Made by a program: the position numbers and the translations under genes
The notes under the pieces: generated by a model
The model's input: only the letters and a program-made list of their open reading frames with translations
What the model was told of the DNA's origin: nothing
The model's database searches: none
Part shown: positions 44,132-56,739 of the stretch, one piece after another
Layout of the letters: each line of letters starts with the position of its first letter
Position numbering within the stretch: the stretch's first letter is position 1
Assembly (NCBI GenBank): GCA_030847615.1
Contig: JAUMIR010000005.1
Location: forward strand, 109,149,116 to 109,213,115
Origin: Gambelia wislizenii
Lineage: Eukaryota; Chordata; Lepidosauria; Squamata; Crotaphytidae
DNA: 64,000 nucleotides
Direction: 5' to 3'

Positions 44132-44871
44132 CTTTGGCTTTCATAAATATTGCAAATGATATGCTAGGATCTTGCCATTCCATCATTTGCTTTGTTAAAT
44201 CCCCTTTGGAAAGGATCTGAGATTCTACTGTGCAAAACTGATTTAACTTAAACACTCTCCAAAAATCTGAGAAGCCCCTGAAGCCCACTTGAACTGCTAA
44301 AAACTATTAATGTCTGTGAAATATTTATTGCCACTAGTGACTGTTTTCTTTTCATTTTATTTATTTATCAGAGAGATGCAGAATACAATAGCTGGATCCA
44401 ACCCTATCCATACTTAGAAAATACCCATTGAAATCATGGAAAATTAGTAAAGACTTCTGATTTTAATGGCTTTGCTGTAAATATGACTAAGACTGGATCT
44501 AAACCACTGAACACATATGAGCTGAAAAAAATGTTCATCAGTATCCTACAAATTACAGCTATTGGCTTTAGGAAATACTCCAATCCCCACTCATTTAACT
44601 GCCCTTAGATAAATCTACACTATCCTAAGGTTAATGTTCATATCAGATGAAAGCATCCCACGTACCTAAAGTGAAATGGATCCCCTACTGTTATCTTTTT
44701 ACATCTGGATGGTATAAAAATGTGGCAGAACTACAGATGCCTTTTACAGGGGGGGGGTTGTCCCCACTCTTCAACCACATTTTTTTCCTCTGTGCTGAAC
44801 TATATCTGCAATGGAATGTAACACTTAAGGCATCTAATTGTTAGGATATCCCTTTAAGTCCAGATATTAAA

Positions 44872-45215
44872 TGTTGGATCAACAGGCCACACTAGCACAG
44901 CTGAAGTGGGTGTTTGCACTGCTGTTGCTAGGCAGAAGGTGACTAGCCAAACACTCCTATAAGGGTACACTCTGTGTGAGTTACTGTTGTGTGTTGGTGT
45001 TGAGGAGTGTTAGATGTTTGAAGAATTGTATTTGTTATTGAGGTTTGCTGTATATATTCTGTGTTTGTTTTGTAGTGGAACTGAAGATAAAGCCTCCTGA
45101 AGGACCTTGCTGCTTGTAAGTCTTCTTATTGTGAGTGAAAGTGGGTCAGAGCAGTGATAAAGACTGCTAGCTGAAGCCTTTCTGAGATCATGATGGGGAA
45201 AAAAAGATGTATCAT
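44872..45215 (+). mobile_element. Putative LTR
   Basis: Begins TGTTGGATCAACAGGCC with TGTTGCTAGGCAGAAGG (compare TGTTGCTAGGCAACCGG at 103), CTCCTATAAGGGTACAC as TATA box at 44962, and GAAGATAAAGCCTCC as poly(A)/R region. The right end and target duplication are unclear. Confidence 0.4.
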
Positions 45216-45219
45216 AAAT

Positions 45220-46791
45220 AATGTGGGTTGTTTTTGTTTTGTTTTTTTAGATACTCCAGGACTCTTGATTATTATTTTCTATAGCAGACTAGCAAGGCTA
45301 GCTTTCTGGAGTACTGTAAAAATATATCTAGAAGTGGTTGTCATTGCTGTCATGTTAATGGTGTTGAATATTAATAGGTATTTGTTTTTTTCATATATAT
45401 TCTCAGAACATTTCACAAGCAAAACAAAATGTGTAAGGTTTGTGTATGTGTGATATTTATTTCTAAGCCTATCAGTTCTCAAAAAAAAAAATAAAAAAAA
45501 AATAAATCCCTCCTCTGCCTCTGTGTTTTTGAACTACATGATAGCAACTCTGCACATTATACTAATTGAGGTAGTAGCCTTAAGTAGAGCTTTTAGAAAT
45601 GTATAGAGTATTCTGACTGTAGGGTAGAGAGCAGTATGTTTCTTTAAAGTTCCTCACATAAAACACATCCTGAATGTGATAAACTAGCACACTAGAGAGT
45701 GAGCTATTTGAAGTGTGTCTGTTTGTTTGAAGAGTTTTTACCTCTCTCTTCAGAGGGAAAAGGTTCCCAGAAAAACATACAGACTGTTGTGCTTACCGCC
45801 AAATCAAACATAATCTACCCTACATGTATTTAAGCAGGTCAGGTGCTATCGTCCATGCCGTTGTGGGCAGAGCATTCCTTCAAGATTTCTTTTCCCCATA
45901 CTAGTGGATTTTATGCAGAAAATAAAATGAAAAATAATGCACACTTATTCTACAAGGAATGCACATAGAAACATTTGTATATGCAAAAATAATTTTTCTT
46001 TTCCTTCCTCAATTATTTCCATCTCTTTCATCATTATCCATAACTTTCAAATGTAACATAGTATTTTCCACGGACACATCTGTAAATATTTCCATAAAGT
46101 TTGAGGGCTGTGAATTCTTCTTGCCAGGCCACAGATCCCATGGATACAAGGCATCCCAGCATTGTAAAGATGCAACTCTTTCAGAAGAGGCAAGAACTGA
46201 TACTACCAAATTCCATGGAGGATTTTGCCTGCTTCCCCAATTGTGCTAAATCTCTCTCCTTCTCATTGGCTAGCAACCTAAGCATGCCCCATTCTACTCC
46301 AAGAATAATAGAGCTGGGAGAGAAGTATGTTTAGTGTGCATGTCAAGATGAACTAATGTTATTCACATGTCCCATCTCCTGTGTGAACTAGAACACAACT
46401 AATTTTCCCCCCACGTCTCCAGATTTTACACTTCAGCTAGGGATGTAATTCTTCATTAATTTTCTTCTTGAGGGAAATTGAAAACTGTCTGAAAAAAATA
46501 TGGAATTTTCAAAAACTATTCAAAACTTATTCTGACCAAAATTTGCTTATGGAAATTTTCTGCAAAAAATATTTTCTGCACAGGAAGCAGCTCTAAAAAT
46601 TATACCTCTGAACATAAAATTAATATTTCTGCAGATAAAATGATGGTTTCTACATGTAACAGCCATGTGAGATTCTGCATAGAATAAATCCCAAACTTAG
46701 AAGATTTGCCTGAGTGCAGGATTACTTTTGTCAGGGTTTATTGATTTTTCTTGACATTTTGTATCTTTTTAATATTTTTCATATTTAAACA

Positions 46792-46825
<34 letters not shown>

Positions 46826-47655
46826 GAGGGAGGTGTACCAGGGTAAACGGTGAAGGAAAAAAAGGCATATACTGGGGGGAAAGTGAATTCAAAACCTCTA
46901 TTTTCATACAGAACAAAAAAAAAATGCAGTTCTTAAAATGCAGAAAGTGATTTGAAGCTAGGATGGAAGAAACATGCATTTGAACATGAACAGTATAGAA
47001 AGAAAAATACACAATATTCATCCATCTGTAAAAACTGGTCTTCATTTCTCCCCATGTATTTCAAAAAGGCTTGGTGGGCTGTTGTGTAAGAAATATTTAT
47101 ATCTTTAGTTCACTTATATGTGTGTTTTAGCTACTGGCTTCATGTACCAGGAAAACTGGCCACCTTCCTGTCTCTTCCTTTCTTGTCCTTGTCAGCAGCC
47201 AAACAGAAGAACTTTAAAAAAAAAGGCATTTAAATGATAAAGGCAGTTTTTTGGGGGGAGGTTAAGTCAACAAATGCAGAGGATAAGATCCAAAAGAAGT
47301 TTCTGCTCCTCTCAGAGAGTCTTAGTGACAATATAATAATAAACTCCATGGCAACCAATTGTGCTATCACAGAAAGAGGATTAGGAAGACTTCAAGTGGG
47401 AAAATAAGCAGCAGGAGAAATCCTGCTCACAGCAAGCAACACTCTTGCATCCATGCAAATATGCTAGCTGCTGTAATAAAAGAGGGGAGTGAGTGATATG
47501 CAGTTCTGTGAAAGGACTTTTTGCCTTTTCTCTGCTCCCTATATTCTTTATTTAATCAGTGCTTCATTTCCCAGTAATTTCTATACAAGTCTTCACAAAA
47601 TCATGCATCTGAGGAAATGGATTGCATTCCATGAGCATGCATGTTAAAATTACAA
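45220..47655. other. No gene seen; AT-rich
   Basis: (CA)n at 46790-46815 followed by (GGGA)n. GCTAGGGATGTAATTCTTCA at 46437 recurs inverted at 52565-52584, marking ends of an old element. No supported frame. Confidence 0.4.
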
Positions 47656-47661
47656 GACTCA

Positions 47662-49880
47662 TTGAATCATAGAGTTGGAAGGGGCCCCATAGGCCATCAA
47701 ACCCAATGTTCAATGCAGGAACTCCAGCTATAGTATCCCCAACAGATAGCTGTCCAGCTTCTTTTTGAGGATGTTCAGATAAAGAGACCTCTGTAGGTAA
47801 TTGGTTCCATTGTCAAACTACTCTTACCATCAGAAGTTTCTTATAATGTTCAAATGAAATCTGCCATCCTGTAACTCAAAACCCTTAGACCTCATCCTAG
47901 AATCTGGATTTGCAGTGAACAAACCTGTACCCTTCTCTCTGTGATAGCCCTTTAGATATTTAAAATAGTGCAATTGTGCCACCCCAGTCTTCTCTACACC
48001 AGACTGAACATGTCCATACCCCTTAACATTGCTATGTTTTGTTCTCCGTACTTGTTATCATCTCTGTTGCCCTTCTCTTAAACCATTCCAACTTGTCTAC
48101 ATCCTTCTGAATTCAGTATGCCAGACGATATCTGATTAATGCTGAATATAGTGAGACTATCACCTCCCTTGTCTTGGATATTGTGGTTTTATTGGTGCAG
48201 GCTAAAATATTTTTTGCCTTCTTTGCTATAGTATCACACTGCTGGGTCTTGTTCAACTTATGATCAATAATCCCAAGGTGTCCTTTTCACATGTGCTACT
48301 GCTAAGCCAAGTATCCCCCATTGTATCCCTGTACATTTGTTTTTTGTGGCCTAAATGTAGCATTTTGTATTTGTCTCTGTTGGTTTTCATTCCATTAGTT
48401 TCTACCCAATTTTCTAGTTTATCAAGGTCCTTTTGAATTCTGTTCTGATTTTTCAATGCATTAGCTACCCCTCTCAGTCTTGTATGATTTGCAGACTTGA
48501 TAAGGATTCCTTCAACCTCATATTTTAAGTCATTGATAAAAATATTGAAACTGAAAATATTGATAAAAATGTTGAAAAATGTTGACAAACCCGTGTAGCA
48601 CTCTGTTTGATACTTCCTTCCATTGATTATGACTCTTTGAACATGTTTTTTAAACCAATGATGGAGCCATCTGATGGTGTTTTGATTTATTGCACATTAA
48701 ATCAATTTTCTAATAAAAAGATCATGGGGCTTCATCAACTGCTTTGCTGAAATCCAGATAAATGATATCTACAGCATTCCCACCATATACTAAACTAGTG
48801 ACAGGATCAAAAAAAAGATAAAATGTTAGTTTATTAGTTTGGCAGGATTTGTTCTTGACAAAACCATGCTGTCTCCTACTAATCACTGTATTGTCATCCA
48901 AATACTTGCAAAAGAATTTCCTAATATCTTTCCCAACATTGAGGCAAGTTCCCTGGATCTTCTTTTTTGCTGTTTGTGAAGAGAGGAACAATATTTACTC
49001 TCCTCCAATCCTTTGGCACTTCAACCATTTTCCAAGATTTCTCAGAAATGGTGGCAAGTGGTTCAGAGAGTACATCAGCAAGCTCCTTCAGTACTATAGA
49101 TTTTCCTTGGGTTTTTTTCCCAGGCTCTCAGGCTGTGTTCTGGAATAGTTTCTTTCTGACATTTTGCCTGCATCTGTGGCTGGCCCAGCAACAGATGCAG
49201 GCAAAATGTCAGAAAGAAACTACTCCAGAAAATAGCCTCAGAGCCCCGGGGGGAAAAAAAAAAACCAAGGAAAATCTATGGAAGCCGGCTATGAAAGCCT
49301 TTGACTTCACATCATTCAATACTCTGTGATGCAGTTCATCTAGTCCTGAACAATTGAACTTCTTCAGGTTAACTATGTGTTTCCTGACTATATCCTTATC
49401 AATATTGATTTGCAATTCAGATCCTTACAAAAGTCTCTGCTAACATATGGATGTACCGTTCTCTTTTTGGGAAAGAAACTGAAACAAAATAGATGTTGAT
49501 CAGTTCTGCCTTTTTGTTGTGATCTGATAGCATTTTACCATCCTTAAAGAACAGAGGCTGCATCATTTCCTGGCTATTCTGTTGCTTCAAATGCATCTAA
49601 ACCCCCATCCCCTTTTTGTTTCTCCCTGCTTCTCTATCTAGTCTCAGCTCATTCTGAACTTTAGCTTTCCTTACACTATTCCTGCAAGCCTGGACTATAC
49701 ATTTGTAATTGTCCTTCATATTTGCCCCTCCTCTTGTTTTTATACATTCATGTGGACCATTGAAATTTGCCATCAAATTTGCAATTTTTACAGGCCAGAT
49801 TTCTTTCATTAAAATTGTACTCCCAAACAAAGCACAATCTGAGGTAGAAAAGTTTATGTGTGTGGCCTTTGTTTGTTTGT
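47662..49880 (-). mobile_element. Old CR1 LINE, antisense
   Basis: Minus-strand pieces: CRNSVRKAKVQNELRLDRE linker (49926-49597), VNLKKFNCSGLDELHHRVL (49415-49209), motif A IIYLDFSKAVDEAP (48991-48722), NIFINDLKYEVEG and KLENWVETNGMKTN (48588-48253). In motif C the FADD site reads SANHTRL, so it is dead. The 3' end at about 47662 has the CATAGAGTTGGAAGGGGCC signature. More diverged than the other CR1 copies. A Penelope-like element sits at 49096-49314. Confidence 0.8.
49096..49314. mobile_element. Penelope-like foldback element, copy 3 (short form)
   Basis: Arms TTTCTGACATTTTGCCTGCA and TGCAGGCAAAATGTCAGAAA are perfect reverse complements around a short loop. The left arm starts AGATTTTCCTTGGG, and the right arm ends AAAATCTATGG followed by the unpaired tail to TTTGACTTCACA. 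Flanks TTCAGTACT (49087-49095) and TTCAATACT (49315-49323) form a 9-bp duplication with one mismatch. The CTGAAGA part of the hammerhead core is missing here. It lies in an older CR1. Confidence 0.7.
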
Positions 49881-49974
49881 TTTTTAAATAAATGCCTGTT
49901 TGACTGACTAATGGAATTAAATACAAAATTTACTATATTTTATTATTTCACCTATTAGAGTGTATTGATGCTGA

Positions 49975-51140
49975 TTCAAAATGGCATTAACAGATTAGAA
50001 AGCTGGGCCAAAACTAACAGAATGAATTTCAACAAGGAGAAATGTAGGATACTACACTTGGGCAATAAAAATGAAAAGCACAGATATAGGATGGGTGACA
50101 CCAGGCTTGATGGCAGTACATGAGAAAGGGATCTAGGAGTGTTAGGAGACTTTCAGATGATCCTTGCCACGCAAGGATCACCCGGGACAGTTTCGTCACA
50201 GCAGTGAAGCAGGGGGTTGATTTTGGACGACACCGTCGCTGCTGTGAGATCGTCGGTCCCTCTTGCGCTAAGGCTTGGAGCCTGCCGTGCTAATATTTGG
50301 CAAGATTTTATTCACGGAGGTTGTCTGTGAATAAAATCTTGCCGAATATAGCATGGCAGGCTCCAAGCCTTAGCGCGAGAGGGACCGACGATCTCGCAGC
50401 AGCGACGGTATCATCCAAAATCAACCCCCTGCCGCGCTGCTGTGAAGAAACTGTCCCGGATGATCCTTGCATGGTAAGGATCGTCTGAAAATCTCATTAG
50501 TCAACCACAAACTGAACATGAGTCAGCAGTGTGATGCAGCAGCTAAAAAAGCCAATACGATTCTAGGCTGCATGATTAGGAATATAGTATCTAGATCAAG
50601 GGAAATAATAGTGCCACTCTATTCTGCTTTGGTCAGAACTCACCTGGAATACTGTGTCCAGTTCTCGGCACCACACTTCAGGAAGGATATTGAGAAGCTA
50701 GAACTTGTCCAGAGGAGTGTGACCAAAATGGTGGGAGGTCTGGAAGCCATTCCCTATGAGGAGTGGCTTAGGGAGCTGGGTATGTTTAACCTGGAGAAGG
50801 TTGAGAAGTGGCATGATAGATGTGTTTAAATATTTGAAGGGGTGTCATACTGAAGTTGAGGCAAGCTTGTTTTCTGCTTCTCCTGAGATAAGGACACAGA
50901 GCAATGGACTCAAACAACAGAAAAAGAGATTCTACCAAAACATTAGGAAGAACTTCCTGACAGTAATAGCTGTTCGGCAGTGGAATGGACTGCCTCATAG
51001 TGTGGTGAGTCTCCTTCTTTGGAGGTTTTTAAACAGAGGCTGGGTGGCCATCGGTTGGCAGCACTTTGAATGTGTATTCCTGCATGGCAGAGGGTTGGAC
51101 TAGATGGCCCTTGTGGGCTCTTCCAACTCTATGATTCTAT
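49975..51140 (+). mobile_element. CR1 LINE, 3' third, interrupted by a MITE
   Basis: AGATTAGAAAGCTGGGCC and AGGATGGGTGACACCAGGC start the RT tail. After the MITE at 50145-50496 the frame resumes with [18 protein letters not shown] and [16 protein letters not shown] (50467-50829), then a shift to FLTVIAVRQWNGLPHSVV. The 3' end ATGATTCTATG closes it at about 51140. It lies head to head with the antisense CR1 just to the left. Confidence 0.85.
50145..50496. mobile_element. PIF/Harbinger-type palindromic MITE, 352 bp, TTA target duplication
   Basis: Arms of about 165 bp are nearly perfect reverse complements over the whole length. Examples are AGATCGTCGGTCCCTCTTGC and AGAGGGACCGACGATCTCGC, and TTCACGGAGG-side GCAAGATTTTATTCAC with GTGAATAAAATCTTGC around a loop near 50326. 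The ends GGAGACTTTCAGATGATCC and TGAGATTTTCAGACGATCC are inverted repeats. TTA flanks both sides (50142-50144, 50497-50499). CpG content is high and the arms are little diverged, so it is probably young. The superfamily call rests on the 3-bp TWA duplication and end sequence. Confidence 0.8.
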
Positions 51141-51149
51141 GTATATTTC

Positions 51150-52150
51150 ATCTCAGGTACAGGTGTTTTTTTTATTATTATTATTTGCTGCATGCCAGCT
51201 GTCAGATGCTAACTTAAAATCTATGTCACTTGCTAAATATAACAACTGTTTTACATGTCTGATAACTGCAGATACAGATTGAGATTGGATATTTTGAATA
51301 TATCTGAATATTCAGAGTTGGAGCTGAGTGTTAAATATCAGCATAGAAGACACACTATAAACACAATCTCAGAGTATTTTTGTTTTGAGAATTTGCATTA
51401 ATGTTTGTGTGTATGCATGCATATGGGTGATACGTACAGATGTTATAAAAATTTGTATGTTCCAGATTTAACAAAACAAACTAACTCAACGTGCTAACCA
51501 TACTGATGGTTGAGAATTTAACTTGGTTCATTTGTTGACAAAACCTTTCCAAAATTTTGAATTAATCTCAAATTTGACATAAAGAAATCTGCTGTACCAT
51601 GTTTTCAGACAATATGTAGTGGGAGTGCCCCATGCAGAAAGAGGGATCTAAAATCTTTACAAGCATCATGGTCAGATGGTAAGGACTGTCCAGTGGCACT
51701 AAAAGATTATTTTGTGCTTCTCAGTTAAAATTTCCTCAGACCTAAGGCTGAGTCCCCTCACTCAGGAGAGAGTAAGGAGTATAATAAAGGTCCATATGTC
51801 ATTATCCCCTGGCTCTTAATTGTAAGAGGGGTTTAAGGAATATTCAAAAATATTTGTAACATGGTTGAAAAACATGTTTTCAAGTGCTGTTAAACCCCGA
51901 TCAGAAGAATCCTGGTCTGATGGGAAACTTTTTATTTCAGGGCTTAGTCCACGCAAAATTCATACATGGTTGTTCTGCACAGAAAAATGACATTTTCCAT
52001 ACACAGAAATATATTTCTATACAGAAATATTATTTCCTAGGCAGTAAAAGCTGTTTCCTGCACACACACAAATGCTGTAATTTGGGGGTTCTTCTGTACA
52101 AAATTACAAAATAGCATTCTCTGTGCAAGAAACATGTTCTTCATGGAAAA
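51150..52150. other. No gene seen; one shared repeat
   Basis: GCATCATGGTCAGATGGTAA and CAGTGGCACTAAAAGATTAT with TTTTGTGCTT (51664-51720) match GCATCATGGCCAAATGTTAA and CAGTGGCACTAGAAGGATTA at 60688-60740, so both belong to one interspersed family. Confidence 0.5.
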
Positions 52151-52155
52151 CAATG

Positions 52156-52366
52156 CAGTCAGCCCTCTGTATCCATGGATATGGAAGCCATGGCTTGAAA
52201 AATATTTTTGAAAAATACCAAGAAATAAATATTGTTTTTGCCACTTTATATAAGGGACACAATTTTACTATGCTATTGTGAATAATGGGACTTGAGCTTC
52301 CATGGATTTTGGTATCCACGGGGGGGGGGGTGTTCTGGAACCAAGCCCCAGCAGATGCCTATACTG
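52156..52366. mobile_element. Tigger/pogo-like MITE, copy 3
   Basis: CAGTCAGCCCTCTGTATCCA at the left, ATATAAGGGACACAATTTTA in the centre, and GGATTTTGGTATCCACGGGG then TTCTGGAACCAAGCCCC at the right. The centre matches copy 4 (TTATATAAGATGG, GGTGTCCC on the other strand). The right terminus is degraded. Confidence 0.65.
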
Positions 52367-52388
52367 TTTCCTATATAGAAAAATGGTT

Positions 52389-52413
52389 TTGTTGTTGTTG
52401 TTGTTGTTGTTTT
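52389..52413. repeat. (TTG)n microsatellite
   Basis: Eight GTT/TTG trinucleotides followed by (GT)n. Confidence 0.85.
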
Positions 52414-52419
52414 GTGTGT

Positions 52420-54005
52420 GTGTGCAATACAACCACATGAGAATTTTCTACAAAATAAGACCTAAATTGTGAACAGGCTTCAAAAATTGTGTGGTTTTCA
52501 AAGACTTTCTCACAGCCGGAAGAAAACTGCTGAAATCACTTGTTGCTTCTTTGAGAGGAAACTTAGTAAAGAATTACATCCCTAGGGGAAGGGCTTTGAG
52601 TGTCCAGTTGTTAAAAGTCTGTTGTTAAAATATCTATGTATTTTACCATGTTCGTAGTTCTGACTTAAAATTGCCATTTTATTTTTCTGACAGGTTTCTT
52701 ACATTTAACAGCTACATAAGTGTAGGTATAGTATTATCCTTTACATACTGGGGATAGCTGTACATATTGAATTTGCCAAGGGAAATAATTGCAAATTTTG
52801 TCCACTTCTTTTTTATATAAGAACGGAACCATTTTTGTTGATTTATTTATTAATTTTGAAGAAATAACACCTGGAAGAAAGCGAAAGCAACCAGTTTTGC
52901 CCATCCCTAGCTGGTAATGCCTATGAAGAGTATGAGGCTGAGAATTATGGCCTTTATCTCATCTCTAATATTTTAGAGGGAATTCATGGTGTTCAAATTC
53001 TCCCTGTCATACTGAAGGCAATTCATTGTATAGTTTTAAGCCATCTTTGCTTAATAAGTAACTTGCGAAGAAGATTAATAACAGTTTCCCTCACTTAACA
53101 AGGTTAAACTTGTAACTAAAAGTAAATTCTTCCTTGTGAAAATAAATTATATGTTATAGTATGTGCATTGTTCTAAAAAATCTTTAGGGAATGTATGAAG
53201 TTATAGATGTTCCATGCCAAAATTTTATGAATGGCCTTTGGCAGGTGGAAAAACTAAACATTCTCTGAAATCACATTTTAGCAAAGAGTTTGCAATGGCA
53301 TTTTTAATTCATATCAATTGCAGTGGTGACCTTTCTCAGTGAACATTATCTTATACACAGCCAAAATGTATAGTTTTGCATGAAATATCTTGGAGGAAAG
53401 ATCTGGGGTGGGGGAGAGATTCAAAACTTGCATACAAAAGAAGATGGGGTACCCAGAGGAAAGAGCAAAGAGTCAACTCATGTCAGAGGGCCAAAACCTA
53501 CCTCTACCTTGTTTTTTTTCCCTTTGTGCATGATGAAATAAAGCAGACATAGTACATATCCTAGTTAGAAAATGTCCTTTCCTTGCTTGTTTTTGTCTTG
53601 CCATAACAATTACATGATGGGGAAAGGACTATGCTTGCTGACTCCATTGTGTTCCTATCAGCTTCAAGTATCCATCTGTTGGGAGGCAGATCTGAGAAGG
53701 AGACCTGTCTTACATACATATGCTCCCTGCATTATTTAGTGCCCTGCATAATCATGATTCTAAATCACACAGAAGCCCTATTCACTTGTTTATGCATATT
53801 GAATCAACACAAAAAAGAGGGGAACTAGTCCCCCCTCTCCAATTCCAGTTCTGTGATGGGTATGAACAGGAGAGCTTCCCCTACTTGTGGATGTTCTCTG
53901 TGATATCAGGAACCTTCATTTTTAGGGTTTCAAATTGCATGGAGATTCTCCCCCAATACGGATATAGGGCAGTATTGTATATCAGCTACTTAGTTATATT
54001 TAAGT
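52420..54005. other. No gene seen
   Basis: AT-rich. GAATTACATCCCTAGGGG at 52571 is the inverted partner of the motif at 46437. Frames at 53631-54013 carry no motif. Confidence 0.4.
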
Positions 54006-54013
54006 ACACTTAA

Positions 54014-54416
54014 CTAAGTAACCTGTCCTGGCCTGAAACCTCTCCTCCCCCCCAAAAAAACCCCTGATAGAAATATCATTCACTCATGTTGTGATCACCA
54101 GCAGAAGGGACCTTCCCTCCCTCCACACAGCTAGTGCCTGGTAAAGTAGGTTGAGGGGGTATTATGACTGTGGCAATAGTGTCACAATTATGACTAAGTA
54201 GCTATCATGAATATGGAGCAGTTAATTGATTTATTCATATGTAACTGTTTAGTCACAGTTGTGAAATGATTGCCATGATTCTAACTCCCCCAACCCCCCT
54301 CCCTCATGGGCATCTGTCGTATGCGGAGAAGTAGATCCATTCTGTCAGTAATCAGAGCATGGGTGAATGATGTTTCCATCAAGTTTAGATGGATTGGACC
54401 AGTAGAGGTTACTTGG
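54014..54416. mobile_element. TTAA-flanked palindromic MITE
   Basis: CTAAGTAACCTGTCCTGGCC on the left mirrors (reverse complement) CCAAGTAACCTCTACTGGTCC-like sequence on the right. Inner arms GGCAATAGTGTCACAATTAT and GTCACAGTTGTGAAATGATT pair imperfectly. TTAA stands on both sides (54010-54013 and 54417-54420), the target duplication of piggyBac and Kolobok elements. No transposase. Confidence 0.65.
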
Positions 54417-54424
54417 TTAATTAT

Positions 54425-56300
54425 AATGATAAATATTTTTAGTCAATGTGGGGGGGGGGGAATCCCTCTCTTATGAAAATATATACTCCGGGGAAGGGAA
54501 AGTACAGAAAATATAGGATAAATTTCTATGTTGGGGTGGGGAATCAAAATCTCACAACCTGATGTGAATATGCGGTGGGACAAAAATTCAAGTGGCATTT
54601 GGAGAAATGCAAATAAAAGTTGCATTTCCCTAAAGGCCATAGAGATAAGCAGAGGAAGTGGAGGCCATGAGTGTGGCATTGTTCTCCTTTCATATACTGT
54701 GTACAGTTCATACCCAAGAGTCATATGACTACTCCTACCTCATGGAAAGGCTGATGCTGTATCCAGAACACAGATGGTCTGGGACTTGGACTTACCAAAT
54801 CTAATGTCTGCAAGAGAAGAAGACAAGCTGGAAAACAAAATGGACACATAATGAAGAGCTAGAATGTTATGGCTGACAATTCTGAGTTCAAAAATTCTAG
54901 TACCTAGGTATGACCAGTGTGTAATGACTGGGATAGCCCACAGAGGGGGCTACATTTAGTTAGTTCCTGAAAACATCTACATGACTTCCTGGTTTTCTGC
55001 ATGTAGAGAACCCAATGATTGGTGTATTTTGGATGGAAGAGCTTTCAATTGTGCCTCAACCAGCAGTCAAAAGAAGAAGAGACCAGAAACAGATCTTATT
55101 ACTTCATTGAAATGTAAAACTAAGTATGCACTGAAAGACTATTTACTTGACTTTCATGAGCGGAAGGCAAATTTCATGAACAGAGGCAAATTTCTTAACT
55201 GATACTATGAAGAATTTAGCTTCATTTGAGGCATTTAAGATGTGAAATGTTCTGAACTGTCAGCCCTGATTATGGTAACTGTTTCAGGAAGGCAAAGCAA
55301 CATGACAGGTAGTGTAACCAGGTGTGACATGTCATCCCCATAATACATGAGATTTAATAAAAGAGCTCTTTTTTATTCCAAACCTTCCTGAACTTTTTCA
55401 TTATTTCCTAGGTTTTCATCCTACTTAATGTATCTATAAGCAATAATAAGGTGTGAGGGTTATACTACATAATGACATGCCTTGGGCAAATATCAGAGTC
55501 AAAAGACCAAAAATAAAACTGCTTTAAACCACCAAACAAAGTAGCTTCTAATATGCTGTCAGAGCTACTGGATTCAATTGATTTAACATTGTGCCTTTCA
55601 CATATTTATACCTGAACAGAGAACTATACTCCTTTTTTCAGGCCAGAGATAAGTGAAGATACTTGTTGCCTTTGGCAGGGATTTCAAAGTGGAGCCCCCA
55701 TGATGATATTGACAGAATATTACATTAATTACATTATGTACATTGTGACTTACAATTCTTCACTGTGTTTGGTGTTTGAAAAGTCACTTTTAAAGAAGTG
55801 AATATAATAACATGTTTAATCCATCCATCCATAAGTGGAAAGTGATGGGGAGCCAAATATAGAATACATCTATGCATGGGGTGGAATAAAGAATTTTTTG
55901 CCTTCCCTCTTTCATGATTCCAGAATCATGGATTATCTAATGAATGTGGGGGATTTTGGACAATAAAAGTTAAATTATGAAATTCAGTTTCTTGAGATGC
56001 CCACCAATATGAATGGCTTTAAAATGGAATTGCACAAATTCATGGAAGATAGGATATATTGCCTATATCCTATCTATCTCCAGTATTACAGGCAGTCTCT
56101 CAATAGTAGTTCTGAGAAAACATTATTGTCCTCTTGCCCTATCTTCTCATAGGCATCTGCTTTGCCATGGTGGGAACACAATTCTGAGCTACATAGGACT
56201 TTGGTCTCAACAAAATGGCATTATGACAAAAATCAAAGTGACATAAGAATATCAAGAGTAATTACATACCCTGTTCTCTATGAGGATAGTTATAGTGGTT
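54425..56300. other. No gene seen
   Basis: AT-rich, with short unrecognised frames such as 54981-55202. Confidence 0.4.
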
Positions 56301-56309
56301 TGCTATCAA

Positions 56310-56725
56310 TTACCATCGCCTCCCAAAAATAGTACTCTACGGTGAACTCACCATGGGTCAGTGTAAGAGGGGTGCTGCAAAAAAGTGATACAAGAACTCC
56401 CGGAAACAGCATCTCAGGCTCGGCCAAATTGATCACCAACAGTGGTCCGCCCTGGCCTCCCATCGGGAGGCATGGAGACGCACTATTCACAATGCTGCAG
56501 CCTTATTTGAGAACTCACGCCGAACAAGTCTTGAAGAGAAATGACAACACAGAAAGAATCACAGCCCGGAAACATCACCCAAAGAGACCTTCTGCTGTGC
56601 TTTCTGCAACCGGACTTGTTTATCTCAGATTGGCCTTTTTAGTCATCAGTGCGCTTGCAGAAAGCACGGGATGAGTCCTTCCTGAATCTTCATTTACAAA
56701 GAAAAGCCAGAGAGAGAGATACAAA
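56310..56725 (+). mobile_element. 5'-truncated LINE (C2H2-finger type), copy B
   Basis: ACCATCGCCTCCCAAAAATA and ACTCTACGGTGAACT match copy A from about 7690. The sequence then runs through the Gln/Trp-Ser region (HQQWSALASH in copy C) to the C2H2 remnant and an AGAGAGAGA end. ATCAAT on both sides (about 56305 and 56734) may be the target duplication. Not functional. Confidence 0.75.
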
Positions 56726-56739
56726 TCAATCAAAATGTT

